Positions 36,325 to 46,300 of a DNA stretch of 48,840 nt are shown here, piece after piece. How positions within the stretch are numbered: the first letter of the stretch is position 1; every line of letters starts with the position of its first letter. Position numbers and translations under genes: made by a program. The stretch is from Pseudomonadota bacterium (GTDB taxonomy: Bacteria; Pseudomonadota; Alphaproteobacteria; Puniceispirillales; Marisalimonadaceae). The notes beneath the pieces were generated by a model, which was given only the letters and a program-made list of their open reading frames with translations, was not told the origin of the DNA and made no database searches. The stretch lies in contig JAQBXK010000013.1 in NCBI GenBank assembly GCA_027625145.1, positions 1 through 48,840 of the forward strand. The letters run 5' to 3'.

Positions 36325-37309
36325 TCATTATCTCCGGTGTTTTATTATCAATAATTAATTCTGATACCATTCTTGCTAATGCTGGGGCAAGCAGAAAACC
36401 ATGACGAAACAAACCATTAACAGAAATTATATTATCTTTTTTTCTTATACTTGGAATATTATCAGGATATGAAGGTCTTGCATCAACTCCAATTTCTAAA
36501 ATTTTTGCTTCTCCAAATATTGGATTAATTGCATATGCTGCATTTAATAATTCCATTAGAGAACGTGCAGTTATATTTTTGCTATCATCACTTTCTATCA
36601 TAGTCGCACCCAGCATATATATTCCTTTACCTCTAGGAACAATATATAAAGGAATTCTAGGATGCAATAATCTTATAGGTCTGGTGAAATTTATTTCAGG
36701 ACAATAAATGATTAACATTTCTCCTTTTACGCCTCGTAAATCTTTTTGAATATCCTTAGAACCAAGGCCTCTACAATCAATAATTAAATCTTGATTATTG
36801 TTTAAGTCACTAGAGAAATTAAATTCTTTTTTTTCAAATATAACTCCTTTTGAGAGCAAATCTTTTTTAAGAGATTTCAATGTCTCTCTAGGAGATAGAT
36901 GAGCTTCGCTTTCAAAATATAGACCTTTATTAAACCGATCTTTTAAATCGGGCTCTAATTTTCCAATTTCATCGTTATCAACATTAATAAACTCTTCTGT
37001 ACGTCTGCCAAATCTATTTAGATCAGGTTCATCTCTAGATAAAGCTATAACTAATGAACCTTTTTTAATCACTCCATCCACGTTTTTGCTCCACCAAGGG
37101 ATTGACTCTTTTCCAAGTTTAACAACTATTTTCTCTGTAGACTCTCCTTCACACCAGGGTGCAAGCATGCCACCAGCCCACCAGGAGCAACTTTGTGGCC
37201 CGGGCGAATCAGTTTTATCTATTACTAAAACTTTTAAACCTTTATCGCTCAATTCTTTTGCTACACAAAGTCCAGCAACTCCAGAGCCAATAATTTTAAT
37301 TTCTTGCAC
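36308..37309 (-). CDS. thiO: Glycine oxidase ThiO
   Basis: FAD-dependent oxidase that converts glycine to dehydroglycine for thiazole synthesis in aerobes. The 333-residue protein starts with the FAD motif IIGSGVAGLCVAKEL. It has the typical 'SPGPQSCSWWAGGMLAPWCEGE' region, then 'GEMLIIYCPE', 'YIVPRGKGIYMLGATMIES' and 'GLFRHGFLLAPALARMVSELI'. The start is GTG 37309, preceded by AAAGGA at the right distance. It leads thiO-thiS-thiG-thiE-thiF. I looked for a TPP riboswitch upstream and found none of the conserved core. Confidence 0.92.
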   Translation of the reverse strand: MQEIKIIGSGVAGLCVAKELSDKGLKVLVIDKTDSPGPQSCSWWAGGMLAPWCEGESTEKIVVKLGKESIPWWSKNVDGVIKKGSLVIALSRDEPDLNRFGRRTEEFINVDNDEIGKLEPDLKDRFNKGLYFESEAHLSPRETLKSLKKDLLSKGVIFEKKEFNFSSDLNNNQDLIIDCRGLGSKDIQKDLRGVKGEMLIIYCPEINFTRPIRLLHPRIPLYIVPRGKGIYMLGATMIESDDSKNITARSLMELLNAAYAINPIFGEAKILEIGVDARPSYPDNIPSIRKKDNIISVNGLFRHGFLLAPALARMVSELIIDNKTPEIMSEYIG

Positions 37310-37414
37310 AACTATCCTTTAAATAAATTATAAAATATTTATAAATACTTTATTTATATGTACTATTCAATCTAGTTAGGTATTCGTATTAAATAAAATC
37401 TTTATGGGGTCAAA

Positions 37415-38569
37415 ATGGATTTTAAATTAACAGAAGAACAATTAAATTTTCAAAGTTCAGTAAAGCATCTTTCTGAGCGTCATTTAAAAGAAAATAATTT
37501 AAAAAGAGCTCATGATCCAAGTTTTCCGAAAGATGTTGCATTATTGTTTGCAAAAAATGGATTAATGGGTATTACAATTTCAGAAAAAGATGGAGGACAA
37601 GGTGGAAAATTGATGGATGCTGTCATCGCTATAGAGCAAGTTGCTTTAGTTTGTCCTAGAAGTGCAGATGTAATCCAATCTGGGAGCTTTGGTCCATTGA
37701 GAACCTTTGCAGAGTATGCCTCTCCTTTTCAAAAAGAAAAATATTTAACTAAATTGTTAAATGGAGAAATTATTATTGGACTTGGTATGACTGAACCAAA
37801 TGCAGGATCAGCCGTGACTGATTTGACAACTAAAGCAACTCCAGATGATGATGGTTATAGGGTTTCGGGTAGTAAAATTTTTACAACCAACTCTCCTGAT
37901 GCTGATATATTTTTAGTTTATGTTCAATTTGGAGAAGGCGTAAATGGAATAGGTTCAGTTTTAATGGATAGAAGTATGGAAGGATTTTCTCTTGGAAAAC
38001 CTTCTAAATACACAAATGGTGAAGAATGGTGCGCTCTTTATTTTGAAAATGTATTTATTCCAAAAGAAAATGTTTTATTAGGGCCAGGAGGCTTTAAAAA
38101 GCAAATTGCAGGATTTAATGCTGAAAGAATTGGAAATACAGCTAGATCGTTAGCTGTCGGTGAATTTGCATATAATGTTGCAAGAGAGCACGCATTAACA
38201 AGAAAACAATTTGGGAGGCCAATTTGTGAATTTCAAGGAATTCAATGGAAATTTGCAGATATGAAAATTCAAATAGAAGCAGGTAGATTGCTTCTTTATA
38301 GAGCAGCTATTAATGCAGACAATGGCTTTCCTTCATCTAAGGAAACATCAATTGCAAAGGCGTTTTGTAACAAGGCTGGATTTGATATTTGCAACGAATC
38401 AATGCAAATTATGGGTGGCATAGGTTACTCCCAAGAATCTCTTGTGGAATATTGTTTTAGAAAATCTAGAGGATGGCAGATCGCAGGAGGTTCTACAGAG
38501 ATGTTAAAAAACAGAATTGCAGAAGATGTCTTTGAAAGAAAGTTTTCTCAACGTCCAGCTAAATTTTAA
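37415..38569 (+). CDS. Acyl-CoA dehydrogenase family protein
   Basis: FAD-dependent acyl-CoA dehydrogenase of 384 residues, normal length. It shows 'LGMTEPNAGSAVTDLTTKA' and 'VSGSKIFTTNSPDADIF' of the middle domain, 'RKQFGRPICEFQGIQWKFADM', and the C-terminal 'MQIMGGIGYSQESLVEYCFRKSRGWQIAGGSTEM'. Where medium-chain enzymes carry the catalytic glutamate (YEGT) this one has glycine (IAGG), as in several CaiA/short-branched-chain relatives whose base is elsewhere. It sits 5 bases before an ADP-forming acyl-CoA synthetase gene, so the two probably act on the same acyl substrate. It is divergent from thiO. Confidence 0.92.
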   Translation: MDFKLTEEQLNFQSSVKHLSERHLKENNLKRAHDPSFPKDVALLFAKNGLMGITISEKDGGQGGKLMDAVIAIEQVALVCPRSADVIQSGSFGPLRTFAEYASPFQKEKYLTKLLNGEIIIGLGMTEPNAGSAVTDLTTKATPDDDGYRVSGSKIFTTNSPDADIFLVYVQFGEGVNGIGSVLMDRSMEGFSLGKPSKYTNGEEWCALYFENVFIPKENVLLGPGGFKKQIAGFNAERIGNTARSLAVGEFAYNVAREHALTRKQFGRPICEFQGIQWKFADMKIQIEAGRLLLYRAAINADNGFPSSKETSIAKAFCNKAGFDICNESMQIMGGIGYSQESLVEYCFRKSRGWQIAGGSTEMLKNRIAEDVFERKFSQRPAKF

Positions 38570-38574
38570 TTTTT

Positions 38575-40677
38575 ATGATGATTGATAAAAAATTAAAAAA
38601 CGCTTTTTTAAATCCTAAATCTATAGCTATTGTTGGCGCTTCTGCTAATGACAAGAAAACAAGTGCTAGAATACAAAGGTTTTTAGTGTCTCATGGTTAC
38701 TCTGGTAAAATTTTTCCTATAAACCCAAACAGAGAAGAAGTTTTTGGGTTAAAGTGTTATTCCTCTCTTACTCAAATAACAGATCAAGTTGATCATGTCT
38801 TTATTGCTGTTGATGGTGAAAAAAATATTTCTGCAATTAAAGATGCAATTTCTATTAAGGCTACTTGCGCGACCATACTTTCTGGAGGGTTTAGTGAGGC
38901 AGGTGAAAAGGGAGTTATAGAAGAAAAAAAGATTTTAAATCTAGCAAAAAAAGGAAATCTAAGAATCTTGGGTCCCAATAGTATTGGTTTAATCAACATT
39001 ACAGATTCAGTTGTTTTAAGTGCTAATGCTATGCTGGAATTAAAGGATTTAAAGTCAGGTCGATTAAGTGTTATTTCTCAAAGCGGAAGTCTTATAGGGG
39101 CTTTGTTATCCCATGGCAATTCTCGGGATATAGGTTTTTCAAAATTAATTTCTGTAGGCAATGAGACTGATTTGTCTGTTGCAGAAATTGGACATATGCT
39201 TGTTGAAGATAAAAACACCGATACAATTCTTTTGTTTCTAGAAACGTTAAGAAATAGCGATTCTGTAGCCTTAATGGCAAAAGCTGCGCAACTTGCTGGC
39301 AAACATATGATAGTATACAAACTAGGCAAATCTGAATTAGGTCAAGAGCTTGCTAAGTCACATACTGGTGCATTAGCAGGTTCAGATGTAGCTTTTAATG
39401 CATTTATAAAACATATAGGTGTAGCTCGTGTTCATCACTTTGAAACGTTAATTGAAGCTCCTAATCTTTTTAGAAAAGGCAAAGTCAAAGCAGGGAAAAG
39501 AATTGGAGTGGTTACCACAACCGGAGGTGGAGGAGCTATGGTAATAGATAGTTTATCCAACTTTGGAATTGAAGTCGTTGAGCCAGGATTAGATATTGCA
39601 AATTTTTTATCAACTGAGAACATACCATACAGTGGATCTAAATTAATTGATTTAACTATAGCAGGAACTAAGCCTGAAATTGTTTCTAAAGTAATAGAAT
39701 TATTGATGAAGAAGTCAGATGTTGATTTGGTATTAATGGTAGTTGGTTCATCTGCAAAGTTTCGGCCTGATCAAGCTGTAAACCCTTTAATTAAATGGAA
39801 AGATGGAGCAAAACCTTTAGCTGTCTATATTGCCCCTGATGCTCCAGATGCTTTAAAGCTTTTAAGCAAGAATAATATAGCTTGTTTTAGAACGCCCGAA
39901 TCATGCGCGGATGGAATAAACGCCTTTTTAAGTTTATCAGAGCCTAGAGCTATATTTCAAAATAAAGTAAGTAAAAGTCATTTTGAAATAGAAGAAATAA
40001 TAAACTTTTCTGAAAACAAAAATCTAACAGAAAAAGAATCTTTAGATATTTTTAAATTACTAGGAATTAATGTTGTTCAATATAATGAATTCATGAGTGA
40101 AGATAATGCTTTATCAATAAGTACAGAAATGTCTTTTCCTTTGGTTATGAAAGTTCTTTCTAATCAAATTCTTCACAAGACTAATGTAGGTGGTATAAAG
40201 CTTAATATTCAAAATTCCAAAGATATTAAATCTTCATTTAAGGAATTAAGTAAAATTTATAAAAACAGTAATATTAAAAAAGAAGAGCAAAAGTTCTTAA
40301 TTCAAAGGATGGAATTTGGATTAGCTGAAGTAATCCTAGGGTATAGAGTTGACGATCTCGTTGGTCCAATTGTTGTTATTGGTTCGGGTGGAACTCTTTC
40401 GGAGATATATGATGATAAGTCTGTTAGAGTTGCTCCAGTCGAAATTGATGACGCCATTGAAATGATAAATGAGGTTAAAAGTCTTTCTATAATCAACGGA
40501 TATAGAAATATGCCAAAAGGTGATATACTAAGTTTGGCTGCTTCAGTTGTTTCAATTTCAAAATTAGCCTTTAATAAAAATATTAAAGAGGCAGAAATTA
40601 ACCCTCTTATTGTAAAAAGGGATAAAGAAGGTGTCGTTGCAGTTGATGGTTTAATAATTCTAAAAACTAATAACTAA
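38575..40677 (+). CDS. ADP-forming acyl/acetyl-CoA synthetase (Acd family, fused alpha and beta)
   Basis: A 700-residue enzyme that interconverts acyl-CoA, ADP and phosphate with the free acid, CoA and ATP. Domains in order: CoA-binding Rossmann domain (about 10-140, 'AIVGASANDKKTSARI', 'LGPNSIGLIN'), succinyl-CoA-ligase-like domain (about 160-300, with phospho-accepting H263 in KSHTGALAGS), a middle flavodoxin-like domain, and a C-terminal ATP-grasp domain (about 480-700, 'PLVMKVLSNQILHKTNVGGIKL'). A second ATG follows the first immediately. It follows the acyl-CoA dehydrogenase gene by 5 bases. The substrate may be a short or branched acid and cannot be named. Confidence 0.9.
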   Translation: MMIDKKLKNAFLNPKSIAIVGASANDKKTSARIQRFLVSHGYSGKIFPINPNREEVFGLKCYSSLTQITDQVDHVFIAVDGEKNISAIKDAISIKATCATILSGGFSEAGEKGVIEEKKILNLAKKGNLRILGPNSIGLINITDSVVLSANAMLELKDLKSGRLSVISQSGSLIGALLSHGNSRDIGFSKLISVGNETDLSVAEIGHMLVEDKNTDTILLFLETLRNSDSVALMAKAAQLAGKHMIVYKLGKSELGQELAKSHTGALAGSDVAFNAFIKHIGVARVHHFETLIEAPNLFRKGKVKAGKRIGVVTTTGGGGAMVIDSLSNFGIEVVEPGLDIANFLSTENIPYSGSKLIDLTIAGTKPEIVSKVIELLMKKSDVDLVLMVVGSSAKFRPDQAVNPLIKWKDGAKPLAVYIAPDAPDALKLLSKNNIACFRTPESCADGINAFLSLSEPRAIFQNKVSKSHFEIEEIINFSENKNLTEKESLDIFKLLGINVVQYNEFMSEDNALSISTEMSFPLVMKVLSNQILHKTNVGGIKLNIQNSKDIKSSFKELSKIYKNSNIKKEEQKFLIQRMEFGLAEVILGYRVDDLVGPIVVIGSGGTLSEIYDDKSVRVAPVEIDDAIEMINEVKSLSIINGYRNMPKGDILSLAASVVSISKLAFNKNIKEAEINPLIVKRDKEGVVAVDGLIILKTNN

Positions 40678-40731
40678 TTAATTTTGAATATGATATTATT
40701 AGACATTGAATATTAATTTAATGAGTTACTT

Positions 40732-42129
40732 ATGAAACGAAAATTATTAGCAGTAGTAGCCGCCGATATGGCAGGATTTTCAAGGTTAATTGAGAATGAT
40801 GAAATTACTATTCTTTCACGTCAAAAAAGTCATTTTAATGAAGTTATAAAGCCAGCAATTAAAAATTTTAATGGAGAAATAATAAAAACTACTGGTGATG
40901 GATTTTTAGCAACCTTTGAAAGTGCTCTGGATGCAGTTGAAAGTAGCATTGAAATTCAAACAAAAATTAACGAGTTAGAAAAACCTTTTACAAGTGAAAA
41001 AAGAATATGGTACCGGGTAGGAATTAATATTGGTGATGTTGTTCTTGATGAAGGAGATATTTTTGGAAATTGTGTAAATATTGCAAGCAGATTGGAGTCG
41101 ATTGCAGACTCAGGAGGAATTTGTATCACCAGTGATATTTTTCAAAATATTAAAAACTTAAAGCCTTATAATTTTAAAAATCTAGGGGAGCAGCATTTAA
41201 AAAACATTACTCAACAAATAAATGTTTATAAAATAATAGTTGGTGAAGAAGACTTTAATCTAGACAATTCAATAGCAAAAATATTAACCGAAGTTGATCA
41301 AGAAATAAGATACTGTAGCTCAATTGATGGAACTACTATAGCTTATGCTAAAGTTGGTGATGGTCCTCCTATCATAAAAGCTCCAAATTTTATGACTAGT
41401 TTGGAACATGATTGGAGAAGCCCAATATGGAACCATATTTACAGGTTTTTTGCAAAAAACAATACTTTAATAAGATTTGATCAAAGAGGAAATGGATTGT
41501 CAGATTGGGATGTGCCAGACATTTCTTTTCAATTGTTTCTTGAAGATATGGAAACAGTTATTAATGAATTAAAACTTGATAAGTTTCCTCTTTATGGAGT
41601 TTCCCAAGGCTGTCCTCTTTCAATAGCTTATGCAGTGAAAAATCCTGAAAAAGTTAGTCATTTAATTTTATTTGGTGGATATGCTAAAGGTCGAGCTAAA
41701 AGAAATGATCCTAATTATGAATCTAATTCTGCTATGGAACAAACCATGATTTTAAGCGGATGGGAAAATGAAAATCCAGCTTTTAGACAATTTTTTGCTA
41801 GTTCAATGATACCTGATGCATCTAAAGAACAAATGGATGTATTTAATAATATTTGTAAAATTGCTACTTCTGCTAAAAATGCCGCTAAAATTTCTTTAGT
41901 TAATGATAATATAGATGTGAGCGCATTGCTTCATGAGTTAAATGTTCCAACTTTAATTTTTCATTGTACTGATGATGCTAGAGTTCCTATTTCTGAAAGT
42001 AAATTTTTGGCGGCAAATATTAGAAATAGTAAATTTATACCTTTAAAAAGTAAAAATCATCTTGTACTTGAAACCGATAAAGTATGGGATATGTTCAAGA
42101 AGGAAATAGACCAGTTCTTAAAATCATAG
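40732..42129 (+). CDS. Class III adenylate cyclase fused to an alpha/beta-hydrolase domain
   Basis: A 465-residue two-domain protein without membrane segments. The N-terminal cyclase domain (about 3-170) has both metal aspartates, D12 (AADMAGFS) and D56 (TTGDGF), adenine-type residues K52 and D109, and the transition-state pair N116 and R120 (CVNIASR), so it looks fully active as an adenylate cyclase. The C-terminal domain (about 195-465) is an alpha/beta hydrolase with nucleophile S291 in GVSQG, D415 in TDDARVP and H443 in KNHL, an apparently intact triad. Similar fusions are known in other bacteria but the ligand or substrate is unknown. It lies 54 bases after the Acd gene and starts the signalling island. 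Confidence 0.9.
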   Translation: MKRKLLAVVAADMAGFSRLIENDEITILSRQKSHFNEVIKPAIKNFNGEIIKTTGDGFLATFESALDAVESSIEIQTKINELEKPFTSEKRIWYRVGINIGDVVLDEGDIFGNCVNIASRLESIADSGGICITSDIFQNIKNLKPYNFKNLGEQHLKNITQQINVYKIIVGEEDFNLDNSIAKILTEVDQEIRYCSSIDGTTIAYAKVGDGPPIIKAPNFMTSLEHDWRSPIWNHIYRFFAKNNTLIRFDQRGNGLSDWDVPDISFQLFLEDMETVINELKLDKFPLYGVSQGCPLSIAYAVKNPEKVSHLILFGGYAKGRAKRNDPNYESNSAMEQTMILSGWENENPAFRQFFASSMIPDASKEQMDVFNNICKIATSAKNAAKISLVNDNIDVSALLHELNVPTLIFHCTDDARVPISESKFLAANIRNSKFIPLKSKNHLVLETDKVWDMFKKEIDQFLKS

Positions 42130-42158
42130 TTGATATTTAAACTTATTAAACACATAAT
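42130..42158 (+). promoter_or_regulatory. Candidate sigma-70-type promoter of the MBL-to-cyclase signalling operon
   Basis: TTGATA (42130-42135) and CATAAT (42153-42158) are separated by 17 bases, matching consensus at five of six positions each by my reading. A start site near 42165 would leave an untranslated leader of only about 20 bases before ATG 42186, and about 9 before ATG 42174. This favours the later start for the hydrolase gene and makes the operon separable from the preceding cyclase gene. Confidence 0.5.
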
Positions 42159-42185
42159 ATTAAGTCATCACTTATGGGTTATAAA

Positions 42186-42968
42186 ATGATAATAAATCAT
42201 GGTGTAAGAGGATCTGTTCCAAATTCAAGCCCACATACTTTAAAGTATGGAGGTAACACTCCATGTTTAGAACTGAAAACTAAAAAATTTCAATTAATAT
42301 TTGATTGTGGATCAGGTTTTTCAAAAGTTAATTTTTCAAATAATCTTGAAACTATAATATTTATTTCTCATTTTCATCATGACCACATCCAAGGCTTGCC
42401 ATTTAATAATTTTGAAAAAGTAAAAAATAAAAAAATATTAATTACATCAGCTCATTCTAATAAAGATATTGTATACGCAAACTTATCAAAATATTATTCA
42501 TCGCCATACTTTCCAGTAGATTTTTTAGAAATTTCTAATATTTTTGAATTTGTTGATTTCAATGATGTTATTTCTAGATTTGGCGATTTGAAAATAAACT
42601 CAATTGATTTAAATCATCCCGGGAATTGCTCAGGTTATAGTGTCACTATAAAGGATAAGAAATTTTGTTATTTATTAGATAATGAATATGATGAAAATCA
42701 AAAAAAAGATTTGATAAAATTTTGTAATTATTCTGATACTATTATATGGGACGGAATGTTTCTTGAATCCGAATTAAAAGATAAAAAAGGATGGGGACAT
42801 TCTAGCATTGAGCAGGGGATGATATTTGCAAAAGAAATTGATGTTAAGAATTTTATTATTTCACACCATTCTCCTTCTAGATATGATGAAGAGATAGATA
42901 AGTTACAAAACAGTTTTGTAGGAACTAATATTAAATTTGCATCCGAAAATGAGATAAGTGAGTTTTAA
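42186..42968 (+). CDS. Metallo-beta-lactamase-fold hydrolase, possible phosphodiesterase
   Basis: A 260-residue metallo-hydrolase starting MIINHGVRGSVPNSSP, with 'YGGNTPCLEL' and 'IFDCGSGF'. The di-metal motif HFHHDH lies at about residues 120-125 of the longer frame. Further ligands are likely in DLNHPGN, LLDNEYD and SHHSP. This subgroup resembles RNase Z-like/phosphodiesterase-like MBL proteins. Sitting between two cyclases and a cyclic-nucleotide-binding protein, it is a candidate cyclic-nucleotide phosphodiesterase, but that is inference from context. ATG 42174, four codons upstream, is an alternative start. The stop is directly followed by the next start codon. Confidence 0.85.
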   Translation: MIINHGVRGSVPNSSPHTLKYGGNTPCLELKTKKFQLIFDCGSGFSKVNFSNNLETIIFISHFHHDHIQGLPFNNFEKVKNKKILITSAHSNKDIVYANLSKYYSSPYFPVDFLEISNIFEFVDFNDVISRFGDLKINSIDLNHPGNCSGYSVTIKDKKFCYLLDNEYDENQKKDLIKFCNYSDTIIWDGMFLESELKDKKGWGHSSIEQGMIFAKEIDVKNFIISHHSPSRYDEEIDKLQNSFVGTNIKFASENEISEF

Positions 42969-43310
42969 ATGGAAAAAGTTAATTATAATATAAATCAGTC
43001 AGTTTTCAAAGTAGGTGAAAAGTCTGATAAAATGTTTTTAATTGTAAAAGGTTCAGTTGGAATTTTTTTGCCTACAAACGAAACAAGAATCCCTAATTTT
43101 ACTCTTGAAGGAAATGAGCTTTTTGGTGAAATGGGAGTTATAGAAAATGAATTAAGAAGTGCAACTGCAAGATGCCTTGAAGACAGTGAAATAATCTCTG
43201 TCACGAAAGAAGAATTTGATGAGCGTGTTAATAATTCAGACGTGTTTATAAAAGGATGTTTGAAGGCTCTTTCTTATAGATTAAGAGCATTAAATAAAAA
43301 AATAAAATAA
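42969..43310 (+). CDS. Stand-alone cyclic nucleotide-binding domain protein
   Basis: A 113-residue protein that is nearly all one CNB (CAP-like) beta-barrel, without a DNA-binding or other effector domain. The phosphate-binding cassette reads LFGEMGVIENELRSATA, with the conserved E54 and R63 that hold the cyclic nucleotide ribose and phosphate, so binding is likely. A short C-terminal helix (YRLRALNKKIK) replaces the usual long helix. The ATG follows the MBL stop codon without a gap, and the histidine kinase follows after 28 bases. It could act as a reader that conveys the cyclic-nucleotide level to a partner protein. Confidence 0.9.
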   Translation: MEKVNYNINQSVFKVGEKSDKMFLIVKGSVGIFLPTNETRIPNFTLEGNELFGEMGVIENELRSATARCLEDSEIISVTKEEFDERVNNSDVFIKGCLKALSYRLRALNKKIK

Positions 43311-43338
43311 GTAAAATTTTTATTTTAGGAGATCAAAA

Positions 43339-46300
43339 TTGGATATTGATATCAAATTAGCAGAGAGCCTAATTAATGCTTTTGATAGTGAAGATACAGC
43401 AATAATTCTTTGGGATAAGAATGATAATGTTATGTATCGAAATAAAAAAACTTCTGAAAGATGGCTTAAATTAAATCTGGATTTTGAAATAGGGCAAAAT
43501 TTTTTTGACAGATTAAAAAAAATAAATGATTTAAAATTACTTTCTAATGAGGAAAATGATTTAAGAAAAAACAATTACATTAAAGCAAAATCATCAGGCA
43601 ATTCAAAAGAATTTGTAATCAAAGGTCCAACAGGAAGATGGGTGCAAATAAAGGATACACCTACATCTGAAGGTAATATGCTAACATTAATGACAAATGT
43701 TACTGATGTAATTGATAAAGATATTGAAAGACAAAAACTTTCTATAGCAATTGATAATTTTCCTGGTGGGGTAATGTTTTGGGATGGAGATGATAATTTA
43801 ATTGTCTCAAATAAAAAAAATACAGAATTACAAAAGAAATTGGGAGTTAACTTTGTATTAGAAAAAGGTGTCTCTTATGAGAAAATGTATAGAGAACAAG
43901 TTAAAGAAAACCTTTATAGTATTCCAAAAAATATTCATCAAGAAACCTTTATTCAAGAAAGACTTGAAGAGAGAGCTAAGTTAAAATCAAACATAAGAGA
44001 AATTAATATCTTAGATGGTTCAGTTATTTTGGCAAATGAAATTAAGTTTGATGATGGGTCTTTATTAAGTGTTTATACTGACATCACTAATTTTAAAAAA
44101 CAAGAGGTAGAATTTAAACTATTGGCTGATGCAATAGAAATAATTCCAAATATGCTGATGCTATGGGACAAAAATAATCATCTAATAATGGCCAATGAAC
44201 GCGCTAGAGATATACAAAAAAGAATGGGTATAGACCTAAAATCCGGGGTTTCTAGATTTGACATGCTTGAAGCTGGGTTTAAATCTGGTTCTATACTTGA
44301 TAACGAAGGTCTTTCAGCAAGAGAATGGGTAAATAAAAGAAAAGAAAAAATTATTAATCTAAAAGGTAGAGAAATTGTTGAAACAAGAGTTAAAGTAGAT
44401 GATGAAGAATTTGATATTTTAGGTTCATTTACAAGACTTGCTGATGGAGGGACCTTACAAATATGGACTGACATATCTGATATTAGAAAAAAAGAAAGAG
44501 AGATAGAAGAAAATCAAAAAAAAATAAGAGAAGCTGAAGAAAAAGTTTCTAATGCAATAAATAGCATGCCACATGGGGTCACCATGTGGGACAAGGATGA
44601 CAATTTATTGATGATAAACGATTACGGAAAAAAAGTTTGGGAAAAAGGTGGGATAAAATTAAAACCTGGTTCCAGTTATTCAGAGTATGTGGAAGTCCAA
44701 AAAAAAAGTAACTTTTTAATTTTTCAAAATCAGAATCAAAAAAATCATTATTATAAAAATGCTGTTAAGAAAAGAAAAAATTTAAAAGGTATTGTAACTG
44801 TTGAAACTCCTTCTTTTTATGATGGTTCTATATGGCAAAACACCACAAATAGATTAGATGATGGAACTGTTTTTTCAATTTTATCAAATATAACTGATCT
44901 TAAAAAAAGAGAATCATCCTTGAAACAATTAAGCGATGCTATCGAAGTTACTCCAAATGCTATTCTTTTATGGGATAAAGATCATAAACTGGTTATGGGC
45001 AATAAAGTTGCCAGGAAAATTCAAAAAGACTTAGAATACGAATTAAAGCCAGGTATTCTTAGAAAAGATATGCTGGAAAATATAATAAAAAAAGGTTTTT
45101 TGGTTATCCCTGATGGAATGACAAGTGAAGAATATTTTAATAAAAGAGATAGCATAAGAACATCATCTGAGAGTAATTTTTATGAAATTGCTTTTACCAA
45201 TGGTAGTTTCTGGATAGTTAACGATACAAAACTTAGGGATGGTGGCTTTCTTCAAGTTTATTCAGATATAACAGAAATTAAAGAAAAAGAAAAAGAAATT
45301 GAAGACGCTAAGGATCAAATTAAAGAAACCGAACAAAAAATGTCAGATGCTCTAAATAGTATGCCTCATGGAATTACAATGTGGGATAAAAATGATAATT
45401 TATCCTTCGCAAATAATTTTGCTAGGAATATACAAAATGGTGCTGGAATGAACTTTGAGATTGGCGTCAGTTACATAGATTATACTAAAAAACAAAAAGA
45501 AAATAAGTTTCTTAAGTTTGATTCTGAAGAAGAAGAAAACTCGTATTTTGAAAATGTTGTTGAAAATAGAAAAAAAATAAAAGATGAAATTACTATACAA
45601 ACACCTGAATTTTACAATGGCACGTTTTGGAATGCAACATCAACTCGATTAAATGACGGTGGATTGTTTTCAATATTTAGTAATATTACAGAACTTAAAA
45701 AGAGAGAAGATGAACTAAACAAAACAATTTCAGAATTAGACATAGCACGAGAAAAAGCTAATGCGGCTAATCAGACAAAAAGCCAATTTTTAGCAAACAT
45801 GAGTCACGAATTACGAACTCCATTAAATGCTATTATTGGCTTAACTGAGATGCTTAAAGAAGATGCAGTAGATGATGGATTAGATGATTTTATTGAACCT
45901 TTAGATAGGGTTTTTAATGCTGGAAAACATCTTTTAACGCTTATTAATGACGTTTTAGATCTTTCAAAAATAGAAGCGGGAAGAGTTGAATTATACAATG
46001 AAACGTTTGAATTAAGACAAGTTTTGGATGATGTGTTGAAGACCTCGTCAACTTTAGCTTCTAAAAACAATAATGAATTACTAATTGAATATCATACAAA
46101 TCAAGATTTTGTTACAGCTGATCAAACAAGATTGAAACAAGTAATTTTAAATTTAATATCAAATGCTTGTAAATTTACAGAAGAAGGCAAAATTATTGTT
46201 AGTGTAAATAAAGTGCTCCAAGATGGAGGTGATTTAATTTCAATTGATGTTAGTGATACAGGCATTGGTATGTCTGAAGAACAAATGGCTAAATTATTTA

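Noticed and set aside
37310-37414. Possible TPP riboswitch upstream of thiO
   Set aside because: The conserved CUGAGA and ACCUGAUCUGG-like core elements are absent on the thiO strand.
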